NCBI GenBank assembly: GCA_900128395.1
Contig: LT649264.1
Span: 1-52,137 of the forward strand
Length of the DNA stretch: 52,137 bases
Reading direction: 5' to 3'
Source of the DNA: Stramenopiles sp. TOSAG23-2
Lineage: Eukaryota; Sar
The position numbers were made by a program, and so were the translations under genes. The notes beneath the pieces are model-generated. The model did not search any database and had not been told where the DNA came from. It saw only the letters and a program-made list of their open reading frames with translations. Below are positions 20,718 to 29,973 of the stretch, in pieces; position 1 is the stretch's first letter; every line of letters starts with the position of its first letter.

Positions 20718-21119
20718 GATGTTATATGTATATATACAAAATAGTTCTATATTTCCCCCTTCGTGGAAAAGTAAATATTGCTAGAAGTTAGGAAGCGCGA
20801 AAATTCTGCACACTGATTATTATTTATTATTATTATCTATAATATCATTATAAGAAGTTTTCCTTGCCAGCTGTGCAGCTTTTGCTGGTTTGCATATAAG
20901 AAAATAATAAGCAAGTGGATAAAAAAAATAAAGCACAAAACAACTGTCAAAAAATATAGTATTGCATATACATATTATTTTTCAAAATATCAAAGAAGTA
21001 TGAAACTTTTATTCACTTCTTTTTGTTTCTTCTCCAAATCTATAATTTATATATTTTCCAAATTTATTTATCTATCTGCCTACATATATATATATATATT
21101 TATATAGTTTTCCTCCACC
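20718..21119. other. Divergent promoter region, GT31 / PIG-C
   Basis: No gene. TTGCCAG at 20874-20880 in a small GC-richer patch CTTGCCAGCTGTGCAGC. No TACGAGTA. Confidence 0.4.
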
Positions 21120-22322
21120 ATGGCATTTAGAAAAAAACATCAAAATAATAATAATAATAACAACAGCAACAATAGAAACGTTAGGTGGAAAAAAGTATTA
21201 TATAGAAAGCAACCATTTGCTGATAATCATGTAGATGAAACATTCTTAAGAGAATTAAAAACAAATGTCAATGTGGTTGAACGAAATTATTGGGCATTGG
21301 TGAAAAGTACTGCAAATATAACACAAGAAATATTAATTGTATTAATTTTTTGTTGTGTCTTTAAATTTACACATGATGTTGTTGGTGCTCCACCAACTGC
21401 TATTGTTGAAAGAAGTGGTATTATTGTTGCCCATACGGATGAAACACAAGCTGCACAATTATTAAAGTCTACGACAAAGTCCATATTAGACCACGCGGCG
21501 AAGGAAAGGTGGTTGTATATATTAATGATAATCAATATTTCAACTGTTATACTTGGTTATACGTTAGAATTAATTTTATGGCCTTCACACTTTACATTAC
21601 ATAATGTTGGCCAATCAATAAAAAATTGTGCCTTATTTATTGTTATTGTATTGGTTTTTTCCCCAGTATTACGTACATTAACGAAAACGTTTAGCGATGA
21701 TACTATATATGCATTGACAATATGGCTTTTTATTTTGCATTTATTATTTTATGATTATAGATTTGTGGAAGTACTTTGGTTTTATGGTACATTGTCATTG
21801 AATGCTGCAATATTTGCATCTGTTTTATTAGCATCACGTTTAACATCTAATAGTCATAGTTTTGCCATTGTTACATTTTCTATTGCTTTATTTGGCGTTT
21901 TTCCAATCTTCCGGCATGCTGTACGTATGTATTCACAAAATTTGCATTTACTTTTTACCATTGCATTGTTTTTCTTAGTATGGAGAATGTTAAATGAAAT
22001 TGCATATTTTTTAACAGTCATTTATGTAATAACCATTTTGATACTGAACATAGTTGCACCAGGTTTTTTTATTAATTTACAAAAATTAAAACGAGAAATT
22101 ACAGGACCATGGGATATTGCAAAAGTTGAACCTCAAAATGAAGAGGAAATGAATACAATTATGAATAATATAATGCGTCAACAACAAAATCAATATAATA
22201 ATCAATTAAATCCAATGGCAGGTAATGTGAATAATGGATTAATACGATCAAATATTAAAAATTTAGGACATCGAAGAAGTTTATCGATGCAAAGTTTATC
22301 GGAATTAGCAAAACGTCGATGA
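21120..22322 (+). CDS. PIGC: PIG-C, GPI-GlcNAc transferase subunit
   Basis: The 400-residue multi-pass protein aligns by eye with PIG-C/GPI2. Near the N-terminus is VRWKKVLYRKQPFADNHVD (human: KWQKVLYERQPFPDNYVD), then FLRELKTNVN. Later come FSPVLRTLTKTFSDDTIYAL, TLSLNAAIFASVLLASRL and ITGPWDIAKVE, all family hallmarks. About eight hydrophobic spans. PIG-C is part of the ER complex that moves GlcNAc from UDP-GlcNAc to phosphatidylinositol, the first step of GPI-anchor synthesis. Longer than human PIG-C (297) through an Asn-rich N-terminus, a loop near 105-135 and a C-terminal tail. The ATG lies in CCACCATGG context. Confidence 0.95.
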   Translation: MAFRKKHQNNNNNNNSNNRNVRWKKVLYRKQPFADNHVDETFLRELKTNVNVVERNYWALVKSTANITQEILIVLIFCCVFKFTHDVVGAPPTAIVERSGIIVAHTDETQAAQLLKSTTKSILDHAAKERWLYILMIINISTVILGYTLELILWPSHFTLHNVGQSIKNCALFIVIVLVFSPVLRTLTKTFSDDTIYALTIWLFILHLLFYDYRFVEVLWFYGTLSLNAAIFASVLLASRLTSNSHSFAIVTFSIALFGVFPIFRHAVRMYSQNLHLLFTIALFFLVWRMLNEIAYFLTVIYVITILILNIVAPGFFINLQKLKREITGPWDIAKVEPQNEEEMNTIMNNIMRQQQNQYNNQLNPMAGNVNNGLIRSNIKNLGHRRSLSMQSLSELAKRR

Positions 22323-22720
22323 AAGGGGGTGTAGTGTTTATTAAAAATATATATATAAATTAATGCAATGAACTCTATCGCAATGTTATCATACGATTCA
22401 TTGTCCATCTTTCAGTTTAGTGAGATAGATATTATTGTCTCAGTTATTGTATTCTTTCTGGAGAGTAGGAATTGTCATGAGTAAATTAAAAAATAATTGT
22501 TATGCATTAATTAAAAATTATAAAATATGCATTATAAAAAAATTAACGGTTCATACGAGTATTTTTATGACAATTTTTAATAAAAAATATTTCATATTAT
22601 TTTATTACACAGCAGCATATATTTTTAATATTTTTTTACTTTGGAGAGGTAATCATTTTTTCTCTTCTCGCACACACATTACAAAGCACTAATATTAAAA
22701 ACATATAACACACTCTTTCT
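22323..22720. terminator. Convergent 3' gap PIG-C / TTLL9 with TACGAGTA
   Basis: TACGAGTA at 22554-22561. The frame at 22435-22692 lacks an ATG at its 5' end and is hydrophobic and AT-driven, so it is not called. No other gene. Confidence 0.35.
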
Positions 22721-24169
22721 CTACCTTCTTCTTGGTTTTGGTGGTGGTTTACGTGGATCAACTTTACCATCTCTTTCCACTATACATCCTAAAAATGAAA
22801 ATGGTGTAACACTATTCATTTGATGTGCCATACCTACAGCTGCACTTGTACGAGACATTCTACCACTTGATGATCGATGTCGTGATGACTCTTTTCCTTT
22901 CTTCTCATCATATGGTCTACCAGGTATACTTGGTTCACATGGTCCATTTTGCCATATTAAATCAAAACCACCAACACGTTTTTCATCACCAGTACGATTA
23001 CCTTCAACATCAATGATATCAACCATATCATCTAACATTCCAAATTTCAATGCATAATCATCTTCATTACTGGCAGTCAATGCTGGAGATGCATTTACTT
23101 CAATTAACCATGTATTTAATTCACTATCAAGCATCAAATCATAACCATACAATTCAAAACAATGTTTATCTTGTATCATTGTTTTTTGTACAGCTAATAA
23201 TGTACGAACCATAGTCATTTGCATTTCATAAAATGCTCTTTCAACTTTCGCACGCCCATGCCTTGTCATTAAATGTAATTTTAAATTTCTTAAACTCCAT
23301 TTTAAATCATTGCCTTTTTCATATTCATCTGCCGTTTTTTGAATTGCATGATTTGTTAAATGCATATATAAATTATTCATATCCTTCACGTCTTTATTAA
23401 ATTGTTGTGTGGAAAATCTACAAAATCCACCACGATGCATCCAGATAGTTAATGGGGAAAAGGAAGTAACTAGTACATACAAACGCATGTCAAATTTTTT
23501 CCCACCAACTAAATATGGACTTTCTATATAACGTTGTGCAACATATGCTTCAGCTTGTGGCCCATCAGCTTTCCATTTATGATCTTTTTTCCACTCACTA
23601 ATTTGATTTAATTTATTGAATAAAAAAATACCTTTACCTTGTGCACGTCCAATTGGTTTCATAATCCAAGTACTACCTGGTGTACGTTTAAATTCTTCTA
23701 AAAACAAACCATATTCAGCTGGCAATACAAATGTCGCAGGGAAAAAATTATATTTCGCCGCTTCAGCATGTGTATCCGTCCTTTCCAACTGCCTTTTCAT
23801 ACGTTTTAAATTTTTAACCATTAAATCTTTTCGTGTAAGTTCATAATGGTTACGAAAGTGATTAATACGTTGATGGTCGTCCATATGAACATGATCAAAA
23901 TAATCTCTAATCCAACCAACATCCGCCCAATTTATATCCCAATCCGTATCACTATCTGTTTCTTCCCACCCGGGTCTTGAGCGAAATACATCAAATATAG
24001 TATTATGTAAAGATGTACGAAAGATAACAACTGGTTGTGAATATTTTTTATTACCACGTGAGTTTGAATTTTCCTCTTCACTATCATCTTCCTCACTGGA
24101 AGTATCATCCGTACGATTGGAAGTTTGAGAAGATGTACGTCCTCTATTTTTTCCTCCACGTCTAGACAT
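22721..24169 (-). CDS. TTLL9: Tubulin tyrosine ligase-like glutamylase, TTLL9 type
   Basis: The 482-residue protein matches TTLL9: RTSLHNTIFDVFRSRPGWEE, DINWADVGWIRDYFDH, then INHFRNHYELTRKD and LMVKNLKRMKRQLE are close to the vertebrate protein. The ATP-grasp core shows IMKPIGRAQGKGIFLF, YIESPYLVGGKKFDMRLYVLV, HLTNHAIQK and the metal/ATP motif WLIEVNASPALTAS. TTLL enzymes add glutamate side chains to tubulin. TTLL9 is tied to axonemal doublets and flagellar beating, so this gene signals a motile flagellum. The N-terminus is a Ser/Glu-rich low-complexity stretch. The C-terminus is basic and Pro-rich. Confidence 0.93.
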   Translation of the reverse strand: MSRRGGKNRGRTSSQTSNRTDDTSSEEDDSEEENSNSRGNKKYSQPVVIFRTSLHNTIFDVFRSRPGWEETDSDTDWDINWADVGWIRDYFDHVHMDDHQRINHFRNHYELTRKDLMVKNLKRMKRQLERTDTHAEAAKYNFFPATFVLPAEYGLFLEEFKRTPGSTWIMKPIGRAQGKGIFLFNKLNQISEWKKDHKWKADGPQAEAYVAQRYIESPYLVGGKKFDMRLYVLVTSFSPLTIWMHRGGFCRFSTQQFNKDVKDMNNLYMHLTNHAIQKTADEYEKGNDLKWSLRNLKLHLMTRHGRAKVERAFYEMQMTMVRTLLAVQKTMIQDKHCFELYGYDLMLDSELNTWLIEVNASPALTASNEDDYALKFGMLDDMVDIIDVEGNRTGDEKRVGGFDLIWQNGPCEPSIPGRPYDEKKGKESSRHRSSSGRMSRTSAAVGMAHQMNSVTPFSFLGCIVERDGKVDPRKPPPKPRRR

Positions 24170-25617
24170 TGTCGTATGTTTTTTTGATATTATATAATAT
24201 ATTGTATTACAAATTGTTATATATATCTATATCCTGATATATTTACTCTTGTGCAAATATATATATATATATATATATGTTTTATTTTCACTTACTGTAT
24301 TTGTAATTCGATGATGATTTTCCCCATAGTAAGTAGTGTTGTTATTAAAAGAGGTTTTTGAAAAATAACTGGCGATTTTTTAAACAGCTGGAGAGGACCA
24401 TATATGGACACAGCAAAGCGGAATAGCATATACACAGCAGCATTGTAGTTGATGGTTTATTAATAGCTAATAAAAGTCAAAAAATACATGGATATATACA
24501 GGAGTATCATAATATATATCACTGTTGTGAAGCGATATATATTATTATTATTGTGAAGCGATACATATATTATATCAATGTTAATAAATATATCCCTCTC
24601 TCTCTTTCCCCCCGTTATTCTTTCTTTATGTTTTAACAACTTCGCGGACACGATTCCAAATGGTATAGGATGATCCTCAATCGTTACATACATCGAATTT
24701 ATTGAAGCTGGTAATCCTAATATTGTTAGCTTGCATTGCCTTGACATGAGTATTTGCTTTTACACATGCTGCACATATTTCATTCCATTTTGCCATTACT
24801 GACTTTACTGCTTTTACATCATCTCTTTCCTGCACTTCTTTTGCAAACTTTTTCTTCTCATGCTCTTTCATTGCTTCTTTTTTATATATAGAGGGTGAAT
24901 ATCTGATTGGTAGATGCTGTGAAGAAATAATCGAAAACGGTATTAAAATCATTTACTGAATATAAACCGGCCATGATGTGCCTAAAGCATACAGTGGAAC
25001 AATGGATTTAAGCAACTTTAAAGGTATTTAACAGCTGGTGTAGCACTAAGTTTTTCTTCCACAACGCCTAGAGCAATGAATTTTTGCAATTTTTTGTGAG
25101 TAAAAGATTCAAGCGAGTTTTCATAATTATTGCTGAACACTCAGTCGTGATAAAGTATTAATGGAGGACAGCGTTTTCTTCACCATGCACAAGTGAATGA
25201 GTGAGAAAGTGTATATTTTTATGATGCATCAATGCTTCAAGGGTTGTTTATGCATGTCATCTGGCATGTGTACATACTTTACTATGTGCTATCCTGTGAT
25301 ACTAATGTTTGGTGTCCTGATTAGGTTATTAATGCTTTCATGCTAATAGGCTAGTGCTGTGTCCATATAAAATGCCTACACTATTTTCAAACCTGCAGCG
25401 GTCTAGACGAGACACGGAAACGCGGAAGACCACCTGGAAAAAAACACACCTTTTACGTTACAAAGTTAAAGTTATAATAATACTGTACAAACAAAATATA
25501 TAATATTCAAACAAAATTAAAACAAAATCAAAGAAATAAAACACACCTACATACGTACATACATAATTGAAACCTGTATATAATAATAAATACAAAGAAA
25601 GGAAGGTAGTAACAACC
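24170..25617. other. Gene-poor divergent region, TTLL9 / UIM protein
   Basis: About 1.4 kb with a (TA)n tract at 24257-24278 and no intact gene. Minus-strand coding-looking pieces at about 24600-25143 are listed separately. CTAGACGAGACACGGAAACG near 25400 is a GC-richer patch close to the UIM gene. Confidence 0.35.
24600..25143 (-). pseudogene. Decayed or multi-exon coding remnant
   Basis: Three open pieces on the minus strand have ordinary amino-acid composition rather than AT-drift. The first, at about 25018-25140, contains KKLQKFIALGVVEEKLSATP. The second is at 24677-24952, with an ATG and KKFAKEVQERDDVKAVK. A third frame over 24600-24747 contains LGLPASINSMYVTIEDHPIP. They lie in different frames with stops between them and no clear GT/AG joins. 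A decayed gene or a cryptic spliced gene would both fit. The middle piece faintly recalls an HMG box, not enough to call. Confidence 0.3.
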
Positions 25618-26376
25618 ATGGAAAATGAAAAATCATCATTTGGCAAAGCAACTAGTGAAAATATTCAACAAACAAAAAATAACATTCAAGAAACGTTAGA
25701 AAAATCAAAACAGTTAAGTTCAAATTTAAACGACTTATCTTCACGTTTTGAAGCTATGAATTCAACAATGAATGATTTAAATCAAATGTTTTTAAATACT
25801 GTATTGCCTCAATATGATAATCTTAAATATCAACTTGGTGATGCTAATAGTAAATTATTAGAAAATGCTGTTGATTTGTCTTTAAATAAATATACCAATA
25901 ATGTTAGAGCTTATAATAATAATAATAACAATAATAATATTGCATCAGGCCATGATTTAACATGGGCAGTGAATTTCTTACAAAAAAGTGAAGAGGAAGA
26001 ATTAAGGAAAGGTATTGAAGCTTCATTGATGGATGCTAGTAATGTAAATAATGTAAACCATCATATAGAGGATGATAATCACAATAATAACAACGAAAAA
26101 ATGTCATCGCAATCAAAACTTTATGAGTTTGAAGAAGATGCTTTAACAGACGAAGGTGCACTTGCATTTGCTGCTGCATTAGAACTATCAAAAACTGAAA
26201 TGAATACTAACAACAATAATGTAGATACCATTCTTCATTCAATGGGTAATGAGGAAAATGATCGCTTAATGAAATTGGCATTGGAAATGTCAATGAAAGA
26301 AGATGAAATGAATTTAGAAAATAATAATAATGAAAAGGAGGAACGATACGAAGGTGTCATAGAGTCAAAGTGTTGA
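25618..26376 (+). CDS. Triple ubiquitin-interacting-motif protein
   Basis: The protein has 252 residues from ACCATGG at 25618, a strong context. In-frame sequence back to 25567 would add 17 residues of leader. The N-terminal 85 residues form a predicted coiled coil (Gln/Lys/Leu heptads). Asn-rich linkers then separate three UIM-like helices: EEEELRKGIEASLMDAS, DEGALAFAAALELSKTE and ENDRLMKLALEMSMKED, each with acidic start, central Ala/Ile and the Ser that contacts ubiquitin. It probably binds ubiquitin chains. Partner and pathway are unknown. The stop at 26374-26376 may be intronic, because an in-phase continuation exists downstream (26509-26674). Confidence 0.7.
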   Translation: MENEKSSFGKATSENIQQTKNNIQETLEKSKQLSSNLNDLSSRFEAMNSTMNDLNQMFLNTVLPQYDNLKYQLGDANSKLLENAVDLSLNKYTNNVRAYNNNNNNNNIASGHDLTWAVNFLQKSEEEELRKGIEASLMDASNVNNVNHHIEDDNHNNNNEKMSSQSKLYEFEEDALTDEGALAFAAALELSKTEMNTNNNNVDTILHSMGNEENDRLMKLALEMSMKEDEMNLENNNNEKEERYEGVIESKC

Positions 26377-26508
26377 AAATATATAAATTAATCAGTAAAT
26401 ATAACCTTAATCTTACCATATACTATAGAAATAGCACTAGAGCTAGCTACACCTGATCAAATCAAAGCTCAAAGCAGTTATTCTTAAAACACTAAAAATA
26501 AATAATAG

Positions 26509-26674
26509 CCCAAAATATGATGCAGAGAAAACAGATAAACGAGAGAAATTTGAAAAGATTTTAATAGAAACAGAACGTTTGTGTGGGAAACCAGTTATGT
26601 TATCTCCTCGAAGTACAGGAACAGATGGAAAAGGTGGTGTTAATAAATATCGTAGAAGAAAGAAGAAGAGGTAA
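26509..26674 (+). CDS. Possible 3' exon of the UIM protein gene
   Basis: An open frame from 26447 to the TAA at 26672-26674 has no usable ATG but a clearly protein-like composition, with EKFEKILIETERLCGKPVML and a basic end KYRRRKKKR. Two GT/AG pairs would join it in phase to the UIM frame: donor at 26370 with acceptor after 26508, or donor at 26354 with acceptor after 26525. Neither donor has the GTAAGT seen in the window's clear intron, so the join is a hypothesis. Otherwise this is a stranded gene piece. Confidence 0.4.
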
Positions 26675-27027
26675 CATTAAATTGTTTTGTGTACAAATTA
26701 TACATGTGTGTGTGTGTTTTTTTTTAAAATTTCCATCCCCTTATTCTAGACTTTATAGATTTTCAACTTTCAACCCGTAGAAATTCGTACTGTTTTGTAT
26801 ACTAAATCCTATATCAAGGGGAGAAAGAAGGGATTACATAACAAAAATAATAATTTAAATTAAAATGGTGCAAATGTGCAAATCTCCATAGTAGCAGTAC
26901 CTATAATACCTGGAATTATTATTATATAATGGATGATAAATTACGAATTTTTTACAAGAATAGCTATATTGAATATGTTGTTTATGGTGGAAGAAGAAAG
27001 AGAGACCTTATGTAACGATAGACAAAG
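26675..27027. other. Gap before DPH7, no gene seen
   Basis: AT-rich, with a short (GT)n and T run near 26706-26726. Contains the DPH7 promoter by position only. Confidence 0.35.
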
Positions 27028-28641
27028 ATGAATATCATCCAAAGTAACATAACATTATCGTCGTCTGACGATGATGACGACTCGGAAGATGATATGATGA
27101 AGGAAATGTTTGGCGTTTCCAAGATAACAAATATGACCATAAATGATGATGAAGAAGAATCTGAGGAGGAGGAGGACAATAATAAGAATAATTATTATTC
27201 GTCACTACCAGAAAATAAAATTGTAAATAATAATACTACTGAAAAAAAGAAACCTGTGATAAGCACTTCGACTCCAATAAGTTTAAAAACTATAGATCCA
27301 ATTTATCCATCCAATAACGTTGAAGTTGTTGCAAAGATAAAGGATGTAGATATAACAAATTTGTTAAATAAAAAGGATAATGAAGAAAATAAAATTGTAA
27401 ATAATAATAATAATAATGAAAAAAAGAAACCAGTGATAAACACTTCGACTCCAATAAATTTGAAAGTTATAGATACAATATATCCAGCAGATAGTGTTGA
27501 ATTTTGCCATGTAAATAAATATTACAACTTATGTGCTGTATCAACATACAAATATGATGAAGGCACCAAAAAACGCTGTGGTAATGTGCAATTTTATTCT
27601 GTAAATAAAAATATCGATATAACATTTTTACAGAAGATTGAATTTTCAGGTGGTGTATTAGATTCAAAATGGGGTAGTATGTTGTATTATGTTAAAGATG
27701 ATAATAATAGGAAAGTCAACAATGGCACGCCAATATTAGCAGTAGGTACATCGTTGGGTTATGTATCGTTATTAAAACCTCCTGCTACAGAAATAAAAGC
27801 AACTAATAATATTGAGAAAAATGAAATGTTTATAGAAATAAATCGGTTTCAAGCTGTGACACCTGGTGAAATTGTTTTATCTCTTGATTGGGGTCTAGTA
27901 GACGATGATGGACAAACATTTAGAAATCAATTATTAACAACGCATTCTGATAGTACAGTTGCCATATGGGATTGTACTTATTATAATGATTATGCTAATA
28001 AATCAATGTTAAACAATAAACCTGCAAATGAAAGAAACCCCATATTAAAATGGAGAGCTCATGATTTATACGGTAGCAACACGGAAGTTTGGATTGGTAT
28101 GTTCGATCGATGGCATAACAATCAAGTTATATACACCGGTGCTGATGATGGAAAATTAAAAGGTTGGGATTTAAGAGCAAATGCAAAACCATTGTTTTCA
28201 ATACAACCAACAAATAATGCAGCAGGTGTATGCAGTGGACAAAGTTCAAAGTATCACGAATACATATTAGCAACAGGTGGATATGATGGTATCGTAAGGA
28301 TTTGGGATACTAGAATGGTTTGCAACAAGGGAGTTGGCATCCAACCTTTAACCGAATACAATGTTGGTGGTGGTGTATGGCGTATTAAATGGAATCCAAA
28401 TAGTAAATGTAAAAATCAATTAGTTGCTGCATCAATGCGAGGTGGTGTACATGTGCTTGAATATGATAGAAATGATGAAACTAATCAATTAAAAAATGTC
28501 TTGCATTATACAGAACATCCAGCGGAAGCACTTGCATATGGTGCTGATTGGAATTATAATGGTGCATGGGGTAGCGAGGAGAAACATTTATTAGGCACTT
28601 GTAGTTTTTATAATCATGAATTAAGATATTTTTTAGTTTAG
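27028..28641 (+). CDS. DPH7: Diphthine methyltransferase homologue (WD40)
   Basis: The 537-residue WD-repeat protein matches DPH7/WDR85. After an acidic N-terminus come TIYPADSVEFC (entry strand of the propeller), LSLDWG, THSDSTVAIWDC, AHDLYGSNTEVWIGMFDRW, YTGADDGKLKGWDLR, ATGGYDGIVRIWDTR, then GGGVWRIKWNPN and YGADWNYNG. DPH7 removes the methyl ester from diphthine methyl ester on elongation factor 2, a step before final amidation to diphthamide. The first about 150 residues are extra and include a partial duplication: residues 62-99 and 120-158 are near copies. The second copy is the one continuous with the propeller. Confidence 0.93.
   Translation: MNIIQSNITLSSSDDDDDSEDDMMKEMFGVSKITNMTINDDEEESEEEEDNNKNNYYSSLPENKIVNNNTTEKKKPVISTSTPISLKTIDPIYPSNNVEVVAKIKDVDITNLLNKKDNEENKIVNNNNNNEKKKPVINTSTPINLKVIDTIYPADSVEFCHVNKYYNLCAVSTYKYDEGTKKRCGNVQFYSVNKNIDITFLQKIEFSGGVLDSKWGSMLYYVKDDNNRKVNNGTPILAVGTSLGYVSLLKPPATEIKATNNIEKNEMFIEINRFQAVTPGEIVLSLDWGLVDDDGQTFRNQLLTTHSDSTVAIWDCTYYNDYANKSMLNNKPANERNPILKWRAHDLYGSNTEVWIGMFDRWHNNQVIYTGADDGKLKGWDLRANAKPLFSIQPTNNAAGVCSGQSSKYHEYILATGGYDGIVRIWDTRMVCNKGVGIQPLTEYNVGGGVWRIKWNPNSKCKNQLVAASMRGGVHVLEYDRNDETNQLKNVLHYTEHPAEALAYGADWNYNGAWGSEEKHLLGTCSFYNHELRYFLV
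27211..27501 (+). repeat. In-frame duplication inside DPH7
   Basis: Residues 62-99 and 120-158 share KKKPVI[SN]TSTPI[SN]L-K-ID, then IYP and a VE ending, with matching Asn runs ahead. The DNA copies (27211-27324 and 27385-27501) are about 174 nt apart. A tandem duplication of the 5' coding segment is the simplest source. Confidence 0.8.
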
Positions 28642-28806
28642 ATATTAAAATTTAAAATGGTTATTAAATTAAATGATAAATGTCTATTTTTTTATAAAAA
28701 AAAATTTAATTTTCGTATACGAGTACTCGTATATATTAAATTCATTAATGATTCGTATAAAATAAAAGACTTTAATGTATAACGCAGACACTCTCTCTTT
28801 CTTTTT
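28642..28806. terminator. Convergent 3' gap with 18-nt palindrome
   Basis: Only 165 bp separate the DPH7 and SDR stops. TATACGAGTACTCGTATA at 28716-28733 is a perfect palindrome holding both TACGAGTA and TACTCGTA, so it reads the same for both genes. It follows an A/T run. Confidence 0.5.
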
Positions 28807-29604
28807 TTAAGAAGATGATTCACACATTTTCCATAATTTATCGACACCATTTGCATCTTGACAGAAATTACATTCTTCTAACGATGAATCACTATAAAAC
28901 AAACCACTTTTCGTGATCTTTGGTGACAATGCGCAATACAAAGGTGTAACAGCTCCTTGCATTTGTGCTTTTTTTGAACGATCTAAATCAAATCCTAACC
29001 CAAGTGATACGGCCGATGTAGCAACATGTGGATGGCAAGATGAAAATAAAACATCATCACATTGTTTAGACCATGCAAATGCAAGCATTCTATCTGCTTG
29101 TTTTGAGGCCTGATATGCAGAATCGGAACTATAAGATCGTTTTTTGAATTCAGGATCATTTAGATTTAAGCCGCCAGCATAAAATGATGCGACAAATACA
29201 ACACGTGATTTATTATTAGTTTGTTGAGAAGAAGACAATTTTAAATTTGGTAAAAATGCTTTCGTCAATCTATGATATGCTAAAACATTTACACACCACT
29301 GCAATTCTTCACCCGTTTCTTCAGATGTTGCTTTTTTTTTTGGTGTAATTGCCGCATTGTTTATAAGACATTGTACTGCTTTGCCTTCAAATTGCTTCGC
29401 TAAGGCAGTAATTGAAGATGGTTTGGATAAATCACATAATAAATATTTAGCATCAACACCATTTAAAAATTTCAATAATTGCTTTCCTTTTTCTTCATTT
29501 CTTACAATGCAATATAATTGATGAGTTTTCATAATACCTTGACATATATATTGCCCAAAGACACCATTTGCGCCGGTAACAATAGCAATTGGTTTAGTTG
29601 ACAT
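28807..29604 (-). CDS. Short-chain dehydrogenase/reductase
   Basis: The 265-residue protein has a classical SDR fold: cofactor motif TGANGVFG at residues 10-17, CDLSKPSS (adenine-side Asp), INNAA, a VVFVAS strand end, and the catalytic Tyr164/Lys168 in YQASK. The retinol-dehydrogenase/WW-oxidoreductase-like branch is suggested by the NVLAYHRLTKAFLP segment and the length, but no substrate can be named. The Arg after the second strand (IVRNEEKG) suggests NADP(H). No signal or membrane segment. It converges on DPH7, and the HAD gene lies upstream on the same strand. Confidence 0.88.
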   Translation of the reverse strand: MSTKPIAIVTGANGVFGQYICQGIMKTHQLYCIVRNEEKGKQLLKFLNGVDAKYLLCDLSKPSSITALAKQFEGKAVQCLINNAAITPKKKATSEETGEELQWCVNVLAYHRLTKAFLPNLKLSSSQQTNNKSRVVFVASFYAGGLNLNDPEFKKRSYSSDSAYQASKQADRMLAFAWSKQCDDVLFSSCHPHVATSAVSLGLGFDLDRSKKAQMQGAVTPLYCALSPKITKSGLFYSDSSLEECNFCQDANGVDKLWKMCESSS

Positions 29605-29973
29605 GTTGTATTTATATGGTTGTTTTTATATATTATATACCGAAGTATATATATATATATATAAATTATGTACTATCAGTGTATATATATATAATATAGG
29701 TGTGTAAATAAATCAATGTTGGTATAAATTATTAACCACATAATATCATATATTAAGTTATTAATAATAAAAGTATATTATAGTAGTTCATCATTATCAT
29801 ACTACAGTATGTATAAAAAAAAGATACAATAATATGGCACAACAACAATAAAACACAAACAATTTTTAAAAACACTTTATTTTATAATAGACAACTCCTC
29901 GTAAATACTCAAATTATAACGCACATATTTTATCAACCATCTATTAGAGTATATATTATTATATACAATCGTA
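29605..29973. other. Gap between SDR (5') and HAD gene (3')
   Basis: AT-rich with a short (TA)n near 29646-29662. No gene, no exact TACGAGTA. Confidence 0.35.

Noticed and set aside
22435-22692. 85-codon plus-strand frame between PIG-C and TTLL9
   Set aside because: First codon is TTG, residues are AT-drift, and it overlaps the 3' flank motif at 22554.
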